Source of the DNA: Chloroflexota bacterium
Lineage (GTDB): Bacteria; Chloroflexota; Anaerolineae; Aggregatilineales; Phototrophicaceae
Reading direction: 5' to 3'
DNA length: 13,622 nt
Assembly (NCBI GenBank): GCA_003242205.1
Contig: QGUR01000105.1
Span: 1-13,622, forward strand
Below are positions 1-7,643 of the stretch, piece by piece (positions within the stretch are counted from its first letter, which is position 1; each line of letters starts with the position of its first letter). Position numbers and translations under genes: made by a program. Under the pieces are notes generated by a model that had not been told where the DNA came from, ran no database searches, and was given only the letters and a program-made list of their open reading frames with translations.

Positions 1-190
1 AATAGACGTCACACCAGGCAACGCGGTTGACGAGTGTATACTGACGTCCACTCATGGCTTCGATATCGGCGGGAGACAGCTTGAAATGCTCCGCTAACTT
101 TGTGAGAAGCTTGCCTCGAGTGTATGTCTTGCCATCAGACAAAATGTCGAGAAAGGGAAGTAAAAATTCGTTTTGTGTTGGGATAGCCAT
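1..190 (-). CDS. mrr: Mrr-family restriction endonuclease, N-terminal part (runs off left edge)
   Basis: The minus strand is open from an ATG at 190 to the window edge, giving 63 codons that begin MAIPTQNEFLLPFLDILSDG. What is seen: a start MAIPT, a leucine-rich helix (LLPFLDILSDG), a segment TRGKLLTKLAEHFKLSPADI, and then SGRQYTLVNRVAWCDVY. This order is that of the winged-helix N-terminal domain of Mrr proteins, where the last segment usually reads SGRQ...NRVGWA. Known for the family: Mrr enzymes are type IV restriction nucleases that cut methylated foreign DNA with a C-terminal PD-(D/E)XK domain. That catalytic half lies outside this window, so activity cannot be judged. No good ribosome site is visible before the ATG. 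Codon use and base composition are more AT-rich than in the genes to the right, which fits horizontal acquisition. Other winged-helix proteins sharing this N-terminal domain remain possible. Confidence 0.75.
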   Translation of the reverse strand, partial: MAIPTQNEFLLPFLDILSDGKTYTRGKLLTKLAEHFKLSPADIEAMSGRQYTLVNRVAWCDVY

Positions 191-829
191 CACGAACTAA
201 CGAGCTTGACAAATCTTTTAGATTCAGCAGTTCCGCTTGGTAGCCAGATAATTCTAATATACTAGAGCTTCTGTTTAATAAGAATTTATGTCCATTGCTT
301 TAGCGAAAGCTTTAAACATGACATCTTCTGGGAAAGGAATTCTCAATCTAGCAGTATGGTCTGTCAAGAGCTAGTAAGCTCGTTGTGCTGCTTGGGTCAG
401 CGAAAAGAAGCTATTTTTTCTAAGTCTCTCGTATCTTGAAATGATTTAATCCTTTAGCCACCGCTACACACTTGTCGTCTGCCCACCAGCCAGAGTAAAA
501 ATTCGCATAGTCATAACAAATAACCGAGATAGCCCTGCAACACAGCACGGCATTCACAGTGACACTGCGGGGCAGATTCTTGCCGGCGAGGTAAGTTCCA
601 TCTCACCAAATTGCTTCGCCAGTTGGGAGGGCACACGCCAAACGGTGGCACACATGCGCTGTTCGGTCTAAACTCCGGGCAAATCGCGCGAGAGCGAAAC
701 CTAAAATGACACGCTTTCCACTTTGGCGCGGGCGTTGTTGGCTCTACTGATGACGTTTCAAACAGCGTTTAAGCGCTAAGGGATTGCAGTAACAAGAAAT
801 TCTTTACAGCAGCGAATGGGATCGAGGAC
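191..829. other. AT-rich intergenic region, no convincing gene
   Basis: About 640 bases separate the mrr start from the molybdenum enzyme gene. The left half (to about 480) is clearly AT-rich; the right half approaches the composition of the flanking genes. No reading frame with a start and a ribosome site was found. The best open stretch is a 60-codon minus-strand frame (602-423, stop at 420-422) without a start codon, which may be a decayed gene end or chance. An imperfect palindrome, AGCGTTTAAGCGCT at 764-777, lies about 50 bases before the downstream start. The promoter of the downstream gene should be in this region, but no pair of -35/-10 boxes stands out. Confidence 0.5.
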
Positions 830-3769
830 ATGCAAATCACCCTCATCATCAACGGCGAAAAGAAAACACTCGACGTACAGCCGCACGAAAGGCTACTGCG
901 CGTACTGCGCCGTGCCGGCTATTACAGCGTCAAATTTGGCGATGAGCACGGCCTGACAGGAGCGGACACCATCCTGCTTGATGGTCGCCCGGTCAATTCG
1001 CAGACTATCCTCGCCGTTCAGGCAGATGGTCATGAGATTGTGACGCTTGAAGGCATTGGCACGTCGCGCGACTTGCACCCGCTGCAACAGGCGTTCATCG
1101 AAACCGGCGCGATTCAGTCGGGTTACAACACGCCCGCGCAAATTCTGGCCGCGTATGCGCTACTTCAGCGAAATCCCAACCCCAGCGAAGAGGAAATTCG
1201 CGCGGCGATTGACGGCGTGCTCGACCGTGAGACTGGCTACGTGAAAGTTGTGCAGGCGATTCAACGAGCAGCCGCTGTCATGCGTGGGGAAGAAGTGCCG
1301 CCATTCGAACCTTTGCAGCGCGCCATTCCCGCGCCACCGGAATTGTTTGGCGGCCTCTGGGATTTGGGTGGGGCAGGGGACGATGCGGGCGGCGGTGATA
1401 TCCAGACGCGCACTCGTACAGCGCCAGCCATCATCGTTACGCCGCCGGAAGTTGAGCGTAACCGCGTTGTCGGTAAATCTGAGCCGAAGGTCGACGCCGT
1501 CAAGCTGGCGGCGGGTAAGCCGGTTTATACCGATGACATTGAAATGCCCGGAATGCTGCACGCAGCTTTGCTGACAAGCCCACATGCCCATGCGCGCATC
1601 CGTGATATCGATACCAGCGAAGCGGAACGCCTGCCGGGCGTTCACGCTGTGCTTACATATAAGAATGTGCCGCGCGTCTACTATGCGTCAGGCGGGCAGA
1701 GCTATCCAAATCCGCTGCCCTACGATCAGGTCAGCCTCGATAATAAGGTCCGGCATGTTGGCGACCGGGTTGCCGTTGTCGCCGCCGAAACGCCGGAAAT
1801 CGCGCAGGAGGCGCTAAAGCTCATTAAGGTTGACTACGAGGTGCTTCCAGCGGTTTTCGATCCGGTAGAGGCGATGCAGCCCGGAGCGCCGGTGATCCAC
1901 GATGATCCCAACATCGAAGGGATTTATGACCGCGAGCGCAACATCGTCCACCATATCGAGGCAAGCGTTGGCGACGCCGAGGCGCAATGGGCCAAAGCCG
2001 ATCATATCTTTGAGGGTGAGTACCGCGTACATCAGGTGCAGCAGGTCAGCATTGAGCCGCATGTGGTGGTGACGTGGTGGGATGAGGATGACCGCCTCAA
2101 CATTCGCACCAGTACCCAAGTGCCGTTTCACGTCCGGCGTATGGTCGCGCCGCTGATTGGATTGCCGGTGAAGAAGATCCGGGTGATTAAGCCGCGCATC
2201 GGCGGTGGTTTTGGCGGCAAGCAGGAAATGCTGATCGAAGACCTGTGCGCGCATTTGACCATCGCGACCGGACGCCCGGTACGCTTCGAATATACGCGCG
2301 AGCAGGAATTCACCAGCGCGCGCAGCCGCCACCCGCAGATACTCCGGTATAAGACTGGCGTCACGGCGGATGGCGAGATCGTGGCCGCCGAGCTGCATAT
2401 CATCGCGAATACCGGGGCGTATGGCACACACGGCCTGACGGTACAGATGGTTTCCGGTTTTCGCGGCCTGAGCACCTACAACGCGCCTTATAGCAAATTC
2501 CTTTGTGACGTCGTTTACACGAATATCCCCACACCCGGCGCGTACCGGGGTTATGGCGCGCCGCAGGCACTGTTTGCTCTGGAGGTTCACACCGAGGAAA
2601 TTGCTACTGCGCTTGGCATGGATGTGATCGAGTTCAAGCGCAAAAACTGGATCAAACCCGGCGAGCCGCTGGTGATGGCGGTCGCGCTTGGGGAAGGCCG
2701 TGAAGGCAAGCCGCAGGTTGTGACGACGAGCGCGCTGGCGGAATGTGTCGATATCGGCGCGCGGGCGATGGGCTGGAGCGAAAAACGCGGCAAACAGCGC
2801 ACGGTTCCCGGTAAGCCGCATCTGCGTAAGGGAATTGGTATGGCAGTTGCCATGCATGGCACTGGCATCGCTGGGCTGGATATGGGCGCGGCGAGCATCA
2901 AGATGAACGACGACGGCTCGTTCAACCTCATGTTCGGCGCGACGGACCTTGGAACAGGGGCCGATACGGTACTGGCGCAGATCGCCGCCGAAACACTGGG
3001 CGTGCCGCTTGAAGACATCATTGTCTACGCAGCGGATACCGACTTTACGCCGTTTGATACGGGAGCTTATGCCTCCAGCACGACATATATCAGTGGTGGG
3101 GCGGTGTTGAAAGCGGCGGAAAGCGTGCGCCAGCAAATTCTGAAGCACGTTGCCGAACGCATGCTGCACTGCAACATCGACGACCTTGAGCTTGAGGATC
3201 GGCGTGTCGTTCACCGTGATGGGCGGAGTGTAACTCTGGAGCAGGTGGCGCTGCACAGCCTCCATCAGGAGGATCAACATCAGATTATGGCGACAGCCAG
3301 CCATATGAGCGAGCTTAGCCCGCCGCCGTTCGCCGCCCAGTTTGCCGAAGTCACCGTGGATACCGAAACAGGCCAGGTCACGGTCGATCGGCTGCTGATG
3401 GCGGTGGACTGTGGCATTGCCATTAACCCAATCACCGCCGCCGGCCAGATCGAAGGCGGCATGACGCAGGCGCTGGGATACGCACACTGCGAGGAACTGG
3501 TCTACGACGAGAACGGCACGCCACTGGCGACCGATCTCAATCGCTATCACATTTACCGGGCGGACGAGATGCCCGAATTGGAAGCGATCTTCGTCGAGAC
3601 GTATGAGCCGAGCGGGCCGTATGGCGCTAAGGCGGTTGCCGAGATACCGAAAGACGGCGTTGCCCCCGCCGTGGCTTCGGCAATTTATGACGCTACAGGT
3701 GTTCGGATACGCAGCATCCCCTTCACGCCGGAGCGCGTCTGGCGCGCGCTCCGCAGCCATTCTCGATAG
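830..3769 (+). CDS. XdhD-like molybdenum hydroxylase, fused to a cysteine-less [2Fe-2S]-type domain
   Basis: A 979-residue protein of the xanthine dehydrogenase/aldehyde oxidase family. Residues 1-75 follow a plant-type ferredoxin fold, 76-145 the helical second [2Fe-2S] domain, 146-210 is a Gly/Pro-rich linker, 215-345 the a/b hammerhead domain, and the rest the molybdopterin-binding domains. The molybdenum part keeps GGGFGGK (458-464), AYRGYGAPQ (571-579), TDLGTGADTVLAQIAAE (705-721) and GAKAVAE (932-938) with the expected catalytic Glu938. All eight cluster cysteines are replaced: D38, T43, D46, Q58, S97, N100, D132, E134. From memory, E. coli XdhD (YgfN) has the same fused layout and similar losses (for example QSGYN), and this protein resembles it through the hammerhead and GGGFG regions. 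XdhD has been linked to purine interconversion or selenate reduction; the substrate here is unknown. No FAD subunit or maturation gene is adjacent. GAGG lies only 2 bases before ATG 830; GGGA at 818-821 is better spaced. Confidence 0.9.
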   Translation: MQITLIINGEKKTLDVQPHERLLRVLRRAGYYSVKFGDEHGLTGADTILLDGRPVNSQTILAVQADGHEIVTLEGIGTSRDLHPLQQAFIETGAIQSGYNTPAQILAAYALLQRNPNPSEEEIRAAIDGVLDRETGYVKVVQAIQRAAAVMRGEEVPPFEPLQRAIPAPPELFGGLWDLGGAGDDAGGGDIQTRTRTAPAIIVTPPEVERNRVVGKSEPKVDAVKLAAGKPVYTDDIEMPGMLHAALLTSPHAHARIRDIDTSEAERLPGVHAVLTYKNVPRVYYASGGQSYPNPLPYDQVSLDNKVRHVGDRVAVVAAETPEIAQEALKLIKVDYEVLPAVFDPVEAMQPGAPVIHDDPNIEGIYDRERNIVHHIEASVGDAEAQWAKADHIFEGEYRVHQVQQVSIEPHVVVTWWDEDDRLNIRTSTQVPFHVRRMVAPLIGLPVKKIRVIKPRIGGGFGGKQEMLIEDLCAHLTIATGRPVRFEYTREQEFTSARSRHPQILRYKTGVTADGEIVAAELHIIANTGAYGTHGLTVQMVSGFRGLSTYNAPYSKFLCDVVYTNIPTPGAYRGYGAPQALFALEVHTEEIATALGMDVIEFKRKNWIKPGEPLVMAVALGEGREGKPQVVTTSALAECVDIGARAMGWSEKRGKQRTVPGKPHLRKGIGMAVAMHGTGIAGLDMGAASIKMNDDGSFNLMFGATDLGTGADTVLAQIAAETLGVPLEDIIVYAADTDFTPFDTGAYASSTTYISGGAVLKAAESVRQQILKHVAERMLHCNIDDLELEDRRVVHRDGRSVTLEQVALHSLHQEDQHQIMATASHMSELSPPPFAAQFAEVTVDTETGQVTVDRLLMAVDCGIAINPITAAGQIEGGMTQALGYAHCEELVYDENGTPLATDLNRYHIYRADEMPELEAIFVETYEPSGPYGAKAVAEIPKDGVAPAVASAIYDATGVRIRSIPFTPERVWRALRSHSR

Positions 3770-3792
3770 GGCAACCTTCAGGCTGCCCGGTT

Positions 3793-3838
3793 TCGCGGGC
3801 GAGGCAAACCGCCGGAATTTGGAATGCCTCGCCCGCGA
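3793..3838. terminator. 14-bp inverted repeat between convergent genes, probable bidirectional terminator
   Basis: TCGCGGGCGAGGCA (3793-3806) is exactly complementary to TGCCTCGCCCGCGA (3825-3838), with an 18-base loop. It lies between the stop codons of the molybdenum enzyme gene (plus) and valS (minus), where both transcripts should end. No U-run follows on either side, so it may act as a barrier or RNA-stabilising hairpin, or depend on Rho, and is not a classic intrinsic terminator. Confidence 0.6.
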
Positions 3839-3868
3839 CGGCGCTTCTCCGATCAGGCGCGAGCTAAT

Positions 3869-6496
3869 TTACTGATTGCACAGCAGCGCGATACGTTCCG
3901 CGATCTGCGCGGCGCTGGCCTGCAGGTCTGCCAGTCGCGCGCGTTCGCGTTCGACCACATCGGGCCGTGCGCGATTGACAAACTGCTCGTTGGCAAGCAT
4001 GGCCTCTGAACGGGCAATCTGTTCGCGCAGTTTGTCCGCCTCGCGGGACAGCCGCTCGCATTCTGCCGCCACATCGACGAAATCGGCCAGCGGCAGATAA
4101 GCGGTTATATCGCTCACCACAACGGACGCCGCCTGTTCGGGCGCGGCCTCGTCTGGCTCCATGATACGCACGCCCGAAACGTTGCACAGCCGCGCGAAGA
4201 GATAAGCGTGCTCGCGGATGGCTGCCTCGTAGCTTCCGGGCTGCATCAGCGCTGTGATACGGCGACCCGGCTCGACGTTATATTCGGCGCGCACGTTGCG
4301 GATGCCTCGCACCAGATCAATCAGCGCTCGCATCGTCGTTTCGGCTTCAGCATCGATATAGGACTCGTCCGGCTGTGGCCAACGTGCGATGATGAGCGCT
4401 TCGCCCTTGCTCGGTAGATACTGATACAGCTCCTCGGTCACGAACGGCATGAACGGATGCAGCAACCGCAGGCAGGTATCGAGCACGTGCACCAGCACCC
4501 TGCGCGTGACCTGTTTTGCCTCGTCATCGCCCTGATACAGCGGGTACTTGCTGATTTCGATATACCAGTCAGCGAATTCGCTCCAGAGGAAGTCATCAAT
4601 CTGGCGTCCGGCCTCGCCATACTGATAGATATCGAACAGCCGCTGCACGTTGCTAACCAGTGTGTTCAACCGGCTCAGAATCCAGCGCGAGGGCAGGTCG
4701 AGCGCCTCTCGCGGCGGCAGCGTTTCCGGTAGCTCGCCGTCGAGGTTATGCACGACGAAGCTGGTCATCTGCCAGATTTTGTTGACAAACTTCCAGTTGC
4801 GCTCGACGCGGGCGACGTCGAGGTTGATGTCGTTGCCCGGCGAGCCGCTGGTAATCAGCGTAAACCGCAGCGGATCGGCTCCGTACTGGTCGATCAATTC
4901 CAGCGGGTCGACGGTATTGTTGAGCGTCTTGCTCATTTTGCGGCCATATTTGTCGCGCACTAGTCCGTGCAGGTAGACGGTTTTAAACGGCGGCTGGCCG
5001 GTGAATTTGAGGCCCATCATGATCATGCGCGCGACCCAGAAGAACAGGATGTCGTAGCCTGTCTCCATCATGTCGGTTGGATAGTAGCGCTTCAGATCCG
5101 CCGTTTCTTCGGGCCAGCCGAGCGTGCTGAACGGCCACAGGGCGCTGCTGAACCAGGTATCGAGCACGTCCTCTTCCGGTGTCCATGTGCGCCCGTCTTC
5201 CGGCGGCGGCTGCTTGCCGACGTAGATTTCGCCGTCATCCGAATACCACGCGGGGATGCGGTGGCCCCACCACAACTGGCGGCTGATACACCAGTCCTGA
5301 ATATTTTCCAGCCAGTGATAGTAGACCTTTTCAAACCGCTCCGGCACGATCTTGATGCGCCCCTCGCGCACTGCCTCCAGCGCCGGTTTGGCCAGCGGTT
5401 CCATCTTCAGGAACCACTGTGTGCTGATCATCGGTTCGACGATTTCACCCCCGCGCTGGCTGCGTGGCACGACGTAGGTATGCGGCTCGACTTTGATCGT
5501 CATGCCGGCGGCTTCCATGTCGGCCCATAGACGCTCGCGTGCCACGAAGCGGTCAAGCCCGGCGTATGGCCCGGCATTTTCATTGAGCGTAGCGTCCTTG
5601 TTCATGATGTTGATGAGCGGCAGACCGTGACGCTGGCCGATTTCATAGTCGTTGAAGTCGTGCGCCGGCGTGATCTTGAGCGCGCCGGTGCCGAACTCAC
5701 GGTCGACGTATTCGTCAGCGATGACCGGAATGCGCCGGTTCAGCATTGGCACCAGCGCCGTCCTGCCGATATAGGCCTGATAGCGCGGGTCGTCGGGATG
5801 AACGGCCACCGCGGTATCGCCCAGGATGGTTTCTGGCCGGGTCGTCGAAACCGGAATCGCACCGCCGCCCTCCAGCGGATAGTTGAAGAAGTATAGCCGG
5901 CCTTCTTCTTCCACACGCTCCACCTCAAGGTCGGAAATAGCCGTCCGCAGGCCGGGACTCCAGTTCACCAGTCGCGGGCCGCGATAAATCAGCCCTTCGT
6001 TGTAAAGGTGGACAAAGACCTCGATGACGGCGTTGGAAAGCCCCTCATCCATCGTGAAGCGTTCGCGATCCCAGTCGCAACTCGCGCCCAGCCGGCGCAA
6101 CTGGCGGATGATTTGGCCGCCGTACTTCTCTTTCCATTCCCACGTGCGGGCCAGAAATTCCTCGCGGCCCACTTCCTCGCGGCTTTTGCCTTCGTCGCGC
6201 AACATCTTTTCGACCTGAAGCTGGGTCGCGATGCCTGCGTGGTCAGTTCCCGGCACCCATAAGGCCGCTCTGCCCCGCATACGCTCGTAACGGATCATCA
6301 GATCTTCAAGCGTGCTGAACATGGCGTGGCCCATATGCAGCGCGCCGGTCACGTTCGGCGGCGGCATGCTGATCACGTAAGGTTCGGCGTCCGGCCCGGC
6401 GATTTCCGGCTTGAAATAGCCCTTGCTTTCCCAAAACTGGTACAGGCGTTCTTCTGCTTCACGGAAGTCGAAGGTCTTTGGCATCGACTGGGGCAT
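3869..6496 (-). CDS. valS: valine--tRNA ligase
   Basis: An 875-residue class Ia aminoacyl-tRNA synthetase that charges tRNA-Val in the cytoplasm. Its length is normal for bacterial ValRS. Visible in order: the ATP-binding PPPNVTGALHMGHA signature with HMGH at 54-57; the editing (CP1) domain, roughly 200-350, with STTRPETILGDTAVAV and the GTGALKITPAHDFNDYEIG segment that clears mischarged threonine; WCISRQLWWGHRIPAWY near 402-418; the KMSKT loop at 520-524; the anticodon-binding helical domain about 600-780; and a C-terminal charged coiled-coil arm, about 806-873, typical of ValRS and absent from IleRS. The first ATG is chosen because GAGG precedes it by 9 bases; a second ATG four codons in is possible. 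It lies 52 bases after the methyltransferase gene with no terminator between, so both are probably one transcript under the valine T-box leader. Confidence 0.98.
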   Translation of the reverse strand: MPQSMPKTFDFREAEERLYQFWESKGYFKPEIAGPDAEPYVISMPPPNVTGALHMGHAMFSTLEDLMIRYERMRGRAALWVPGTDHAGIATQLQVEKMLRDEGKSREEVGREEFLARTWEWKEKYGGQIIRQLRRLGASCDWDRERFTMDEGLSNAVIEVFVHLYNEGLIYRGPRLVNWSPGLRTAISDLEVERVEEEGRLYFFNYPLEGGGAIPVSTTRPETILGDTAVAVHPDDPRYQAYIGRTALVPMLNRRIPVIADEYVDREFGTGALKITPAHDFNDYEIGQRHGLPLINIMNKDATLNENAGPYAGLDRFVARERLWADMEAAGMTIKVEPHTYVVPRSQRGGEIVEPMISTQWFLKMEPLAKPALEAVREGRIKIVPERFEKVYYHWLENIQDWCISRQLWWGHRIPAWYSDDGEIYVGKQPPPEDGRTWTPEEDVLDTWFSSALWPFSTLGWPEETADLKRYYPTDMMETGYDILFFWVARMIMMGLKFTGQPPFKTVYLHGLVRDKYGRKMSKTLNNTVDPLELIDQYGADPLRFTLITSGSPGNDINLDVARVERNWKFVNKIWQMTSFVVHNLDGELPETLPPREALDLPSRWILSRLNTLVSNVQRLFDIYQYGEAGRQIDDFLWSEFADWYIEISKYPLYQGDDEAKQVTRRVLVHVLDTCLRLLHPFMPFVTEELYQYLPSKGEALIIARWPQPDESYIDAEAETTMRALIDLVRGIRNVRAEYNVEPGRRITALMQPGSYEAAIREHAYLFARLCNVSGVRIMEPDEAAPEQAASVVVSDITAYLPLADFVDVAAECERLSREADKLREQIARSEAMLANEQFVNRARPDVVERERARLADLQASAAQIAERIALLCNQ

Positions 6497-6548
6497 AGGT
6501 TTGATCCTCGTTCGCGTTGCTGGTAGCTAATATCGAATAAACCAGGCG

Positions 6549-7319
6549 TTATTCAGGCTTGCGTGCGATGAGCACTTGCTCGCTACGGTCTAACTGGTCG
6601 ACCACATCCTCAAAGCCGGCTTCAAGCAAAACCACCTTGACCTCATCAGTGGAAAGCGGTCGAAATACAACCTGCCGTTTGATCGTCCGATAGTGATCGG
6701 CCTTACCTGAGATGATATAGAGATTCTGTGTCGCGATAACCGGCGGGCCGTCTTCCCATTCCCAGATGTCGAATGTAATGAACTCGGAGCCATCGTCAAA
6801 GGTGTGGATCGTGCCGGGAAGGAAGCGAGGCCGCGTTTCCATAAACGGGCCAAAGTCGCGCATGCCGATCACGACCATGCCGCCGGGACGCAGCAGATCA
6901 TAGAAGTTTCGCAGCGCGCCTTCGATCTCTTCATCGAGCAGCAGATGGGGCAGGGCGTTGCCTTTGCAGACCACGGCATCGAATACACCGCTGATGGTCT
7001 GCCGGAGCTGCAGGAAGTCCACCTGCCTGAATTCAATACGATCGAGGACGCCGTAGTGTTCGGCTACCGTTCGCGCCTTGCGCAGCATACCGGCGCTTGG
7101 GTCGGCTGCCACGACATCGTAACCCAGTTGGGCCAGCGGCACCGCCTGCGTGCCGACGCCACACGCGGCGTCCAGTACGCGCTGAATGCCCTTGTTGCGG
7201 AAAATCGAGCGCAGGCCGAGGCCCTCGCGCTCCAGACGCACTTCCCAGTCACGGTCCAACAGCGGATAGTATTCCGCAATCGCATCGTAAAAGGCGTTCG
7301 TATCATTGATCGCCTGCAT
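6549..7319 (-). CDS. class I SAM-dependent methyltransferase
   Basis: A 256-residue Rossmann-fold methyltransferase. SAM-binding motif I is VLDAACGVG (48-56), the acidic residue after strand 2 is in AADPS (D73), and motif IV is FDAVVCKGNALPHL (113-126). LLRPGGMVVIGMRDFG (142-157) is the usual post-motif strand and loop. The CxGN..xHL pattern and DAACG resemble glycine/sarcosine N-methyltransferase-type enzymes, but the substrate cannot be assigned from sequence. ATG 7319 is chosen because GAGGGA lies 8 bases before it (7329-7324) and everything upstream is T-box leader; an in-frame ATG at 7454 would read through the antiterminator and terminator. It is the first gene of the T-box operon and precedes valS by 52 bases, so its expression should rise when charged tRNA-Val falls. 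Why a methyltransferase is under valine control is unclear. Confidence 0.9.
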   Translation of the reverse strand: MQAINDTNAFYDAIAEYYPLLDRDWEVRLEREGLGLRSIFRNKGIQRVLDAACGVGTQAVPLAQLGYDVVAADPSAGMLRKARTVAEHYGVLDRIEFRQVDFLQLRQTISGVFDAVVCKGNALPHLLLDEEIEGALRNFYDLLRPGGMVVIGMRDFGPFMETRPRFLPGTIHTFDDGSEFITFDIWEWEDGPPVIATQNLYIISGKADHYRTIKRQVVFRPLSTDEVKVVLLEAGFEDVVDQLDRSEQVLIARKPE

Positions 7320-7340
7320 GTTGTCCCTCGTCGCTCTGGC

Positions 7341-7377
7341 AAACAAAAACCCTCTCGCCATCACAAGGACGAAAGGG
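7341..7377 (-). terminator. T-box regulated intrinsic terminator
   Basis: CCCTTTCG (7377-7370) pairs with CGAGAGGG (7357-7350), eight pairs including one G-U, with a 12-base loop, followed by TTTTTGTTT (7349-7341). It sits directly after the T-box sequence, and its 5' arm belongs to the stretch that should pair in the antiterminator, so the two structures are mutually exclusive. The methyltransferase ribosome site follows about 12 bases later. Confidence 0.9.
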
Positions 7378-7607
7378 TCGGTTTCGCGGTACCACCTTGC
7401 TTCCCTGACAGGCCAAAACAACCGGTCAGGGCACTCAAACGCGATAACGGGCATAACCGGTCCGGCTTACTGAACGGTTCAGCCGGACGACTCCTGGGCG
7501 ACCTTCCGCAGCACTCGCGAGCAGGCTCTCAGCCGGTGACCTGCATTCTCTGACGCCAGGCGGCTGCGGCTTTTTCCCATTCAACGTCGATGATGGCTAT
7601 TCAGTTA
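7341..7607 (-). promoter_or_regulatory. T-box riboswitch leader, probable Val (GUC) specifier
   Basis: On the minus strand the leader shows all main T-box elements. Stem I has a basal helix (CGAC/GTCG), a kink-turn-like GTTGAA/GGAG region, a TGGG/CCCA helix, the specifier loop, and a CCGCAGC/GCTGCGG helix. The AGAGAA bulge and a GCAGG/CCTGC distal hairpin with GGCTGAGAG follow. In GGAAGGTCGCCCA the codon GTC sits at 7502-7500, placed as GAA-N-codon-purine; GGT one base earlier is the alternative reading, but valS downstream supports valine. Stem II-like TCCGGCT/AGCCGGA and stem III CCCTGAC/GTCAGGG precede the conserved T-box AAGGTGGTACCGCG (7398-7385). Its TGGT bulge would pair with the ACCA 3' end of tRNA-Val (A73). 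The 5' end is inferred from the promoter. Uncharged tRNA-Val should stabilise the antiterminator and allow the methyltransferase and valS to be transcribed. Confidence 0.93.
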
Positions 7608-7613
7608 GCGGCG

Positions 7614-7643
7614 AGTATAGCACAGGCTAATTTTGAGCGTCAA
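7614..7643 (-). promoter_or_regulatory. promoter of the T-box/methyltransferase/valS operon
   Basis: TTGACG (7643-7638) and TATACT (7619-7614) are separated by 18 bases, each matching five of six sigma-70 consensus positions. The -35 box lies inside the last codons of udk and the -10 box just after its TAG stop (7629-7627). Transcription would start near 7607, exactly ahead of stem I of the T-box. This allows the operon to be controlled independently of udk. Confidence 0.75.

Noticed and set aside
1814..3760. Very long (648-codon) open frame antisense to the molybdenum enzyme gene
   Set aside because: It lies wholly inside a gene with clear family motifs, has no recognisable domain, and is explained by GC-rich codon use leaving an antisense frame open.
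7320..7454. Longer methyltransferase start at ATG 7454
   Set aside because: The extra 45 codons would be read from the T-box antiterminator and terminator; ATG 7319 has a good ribosome site after the terminator.
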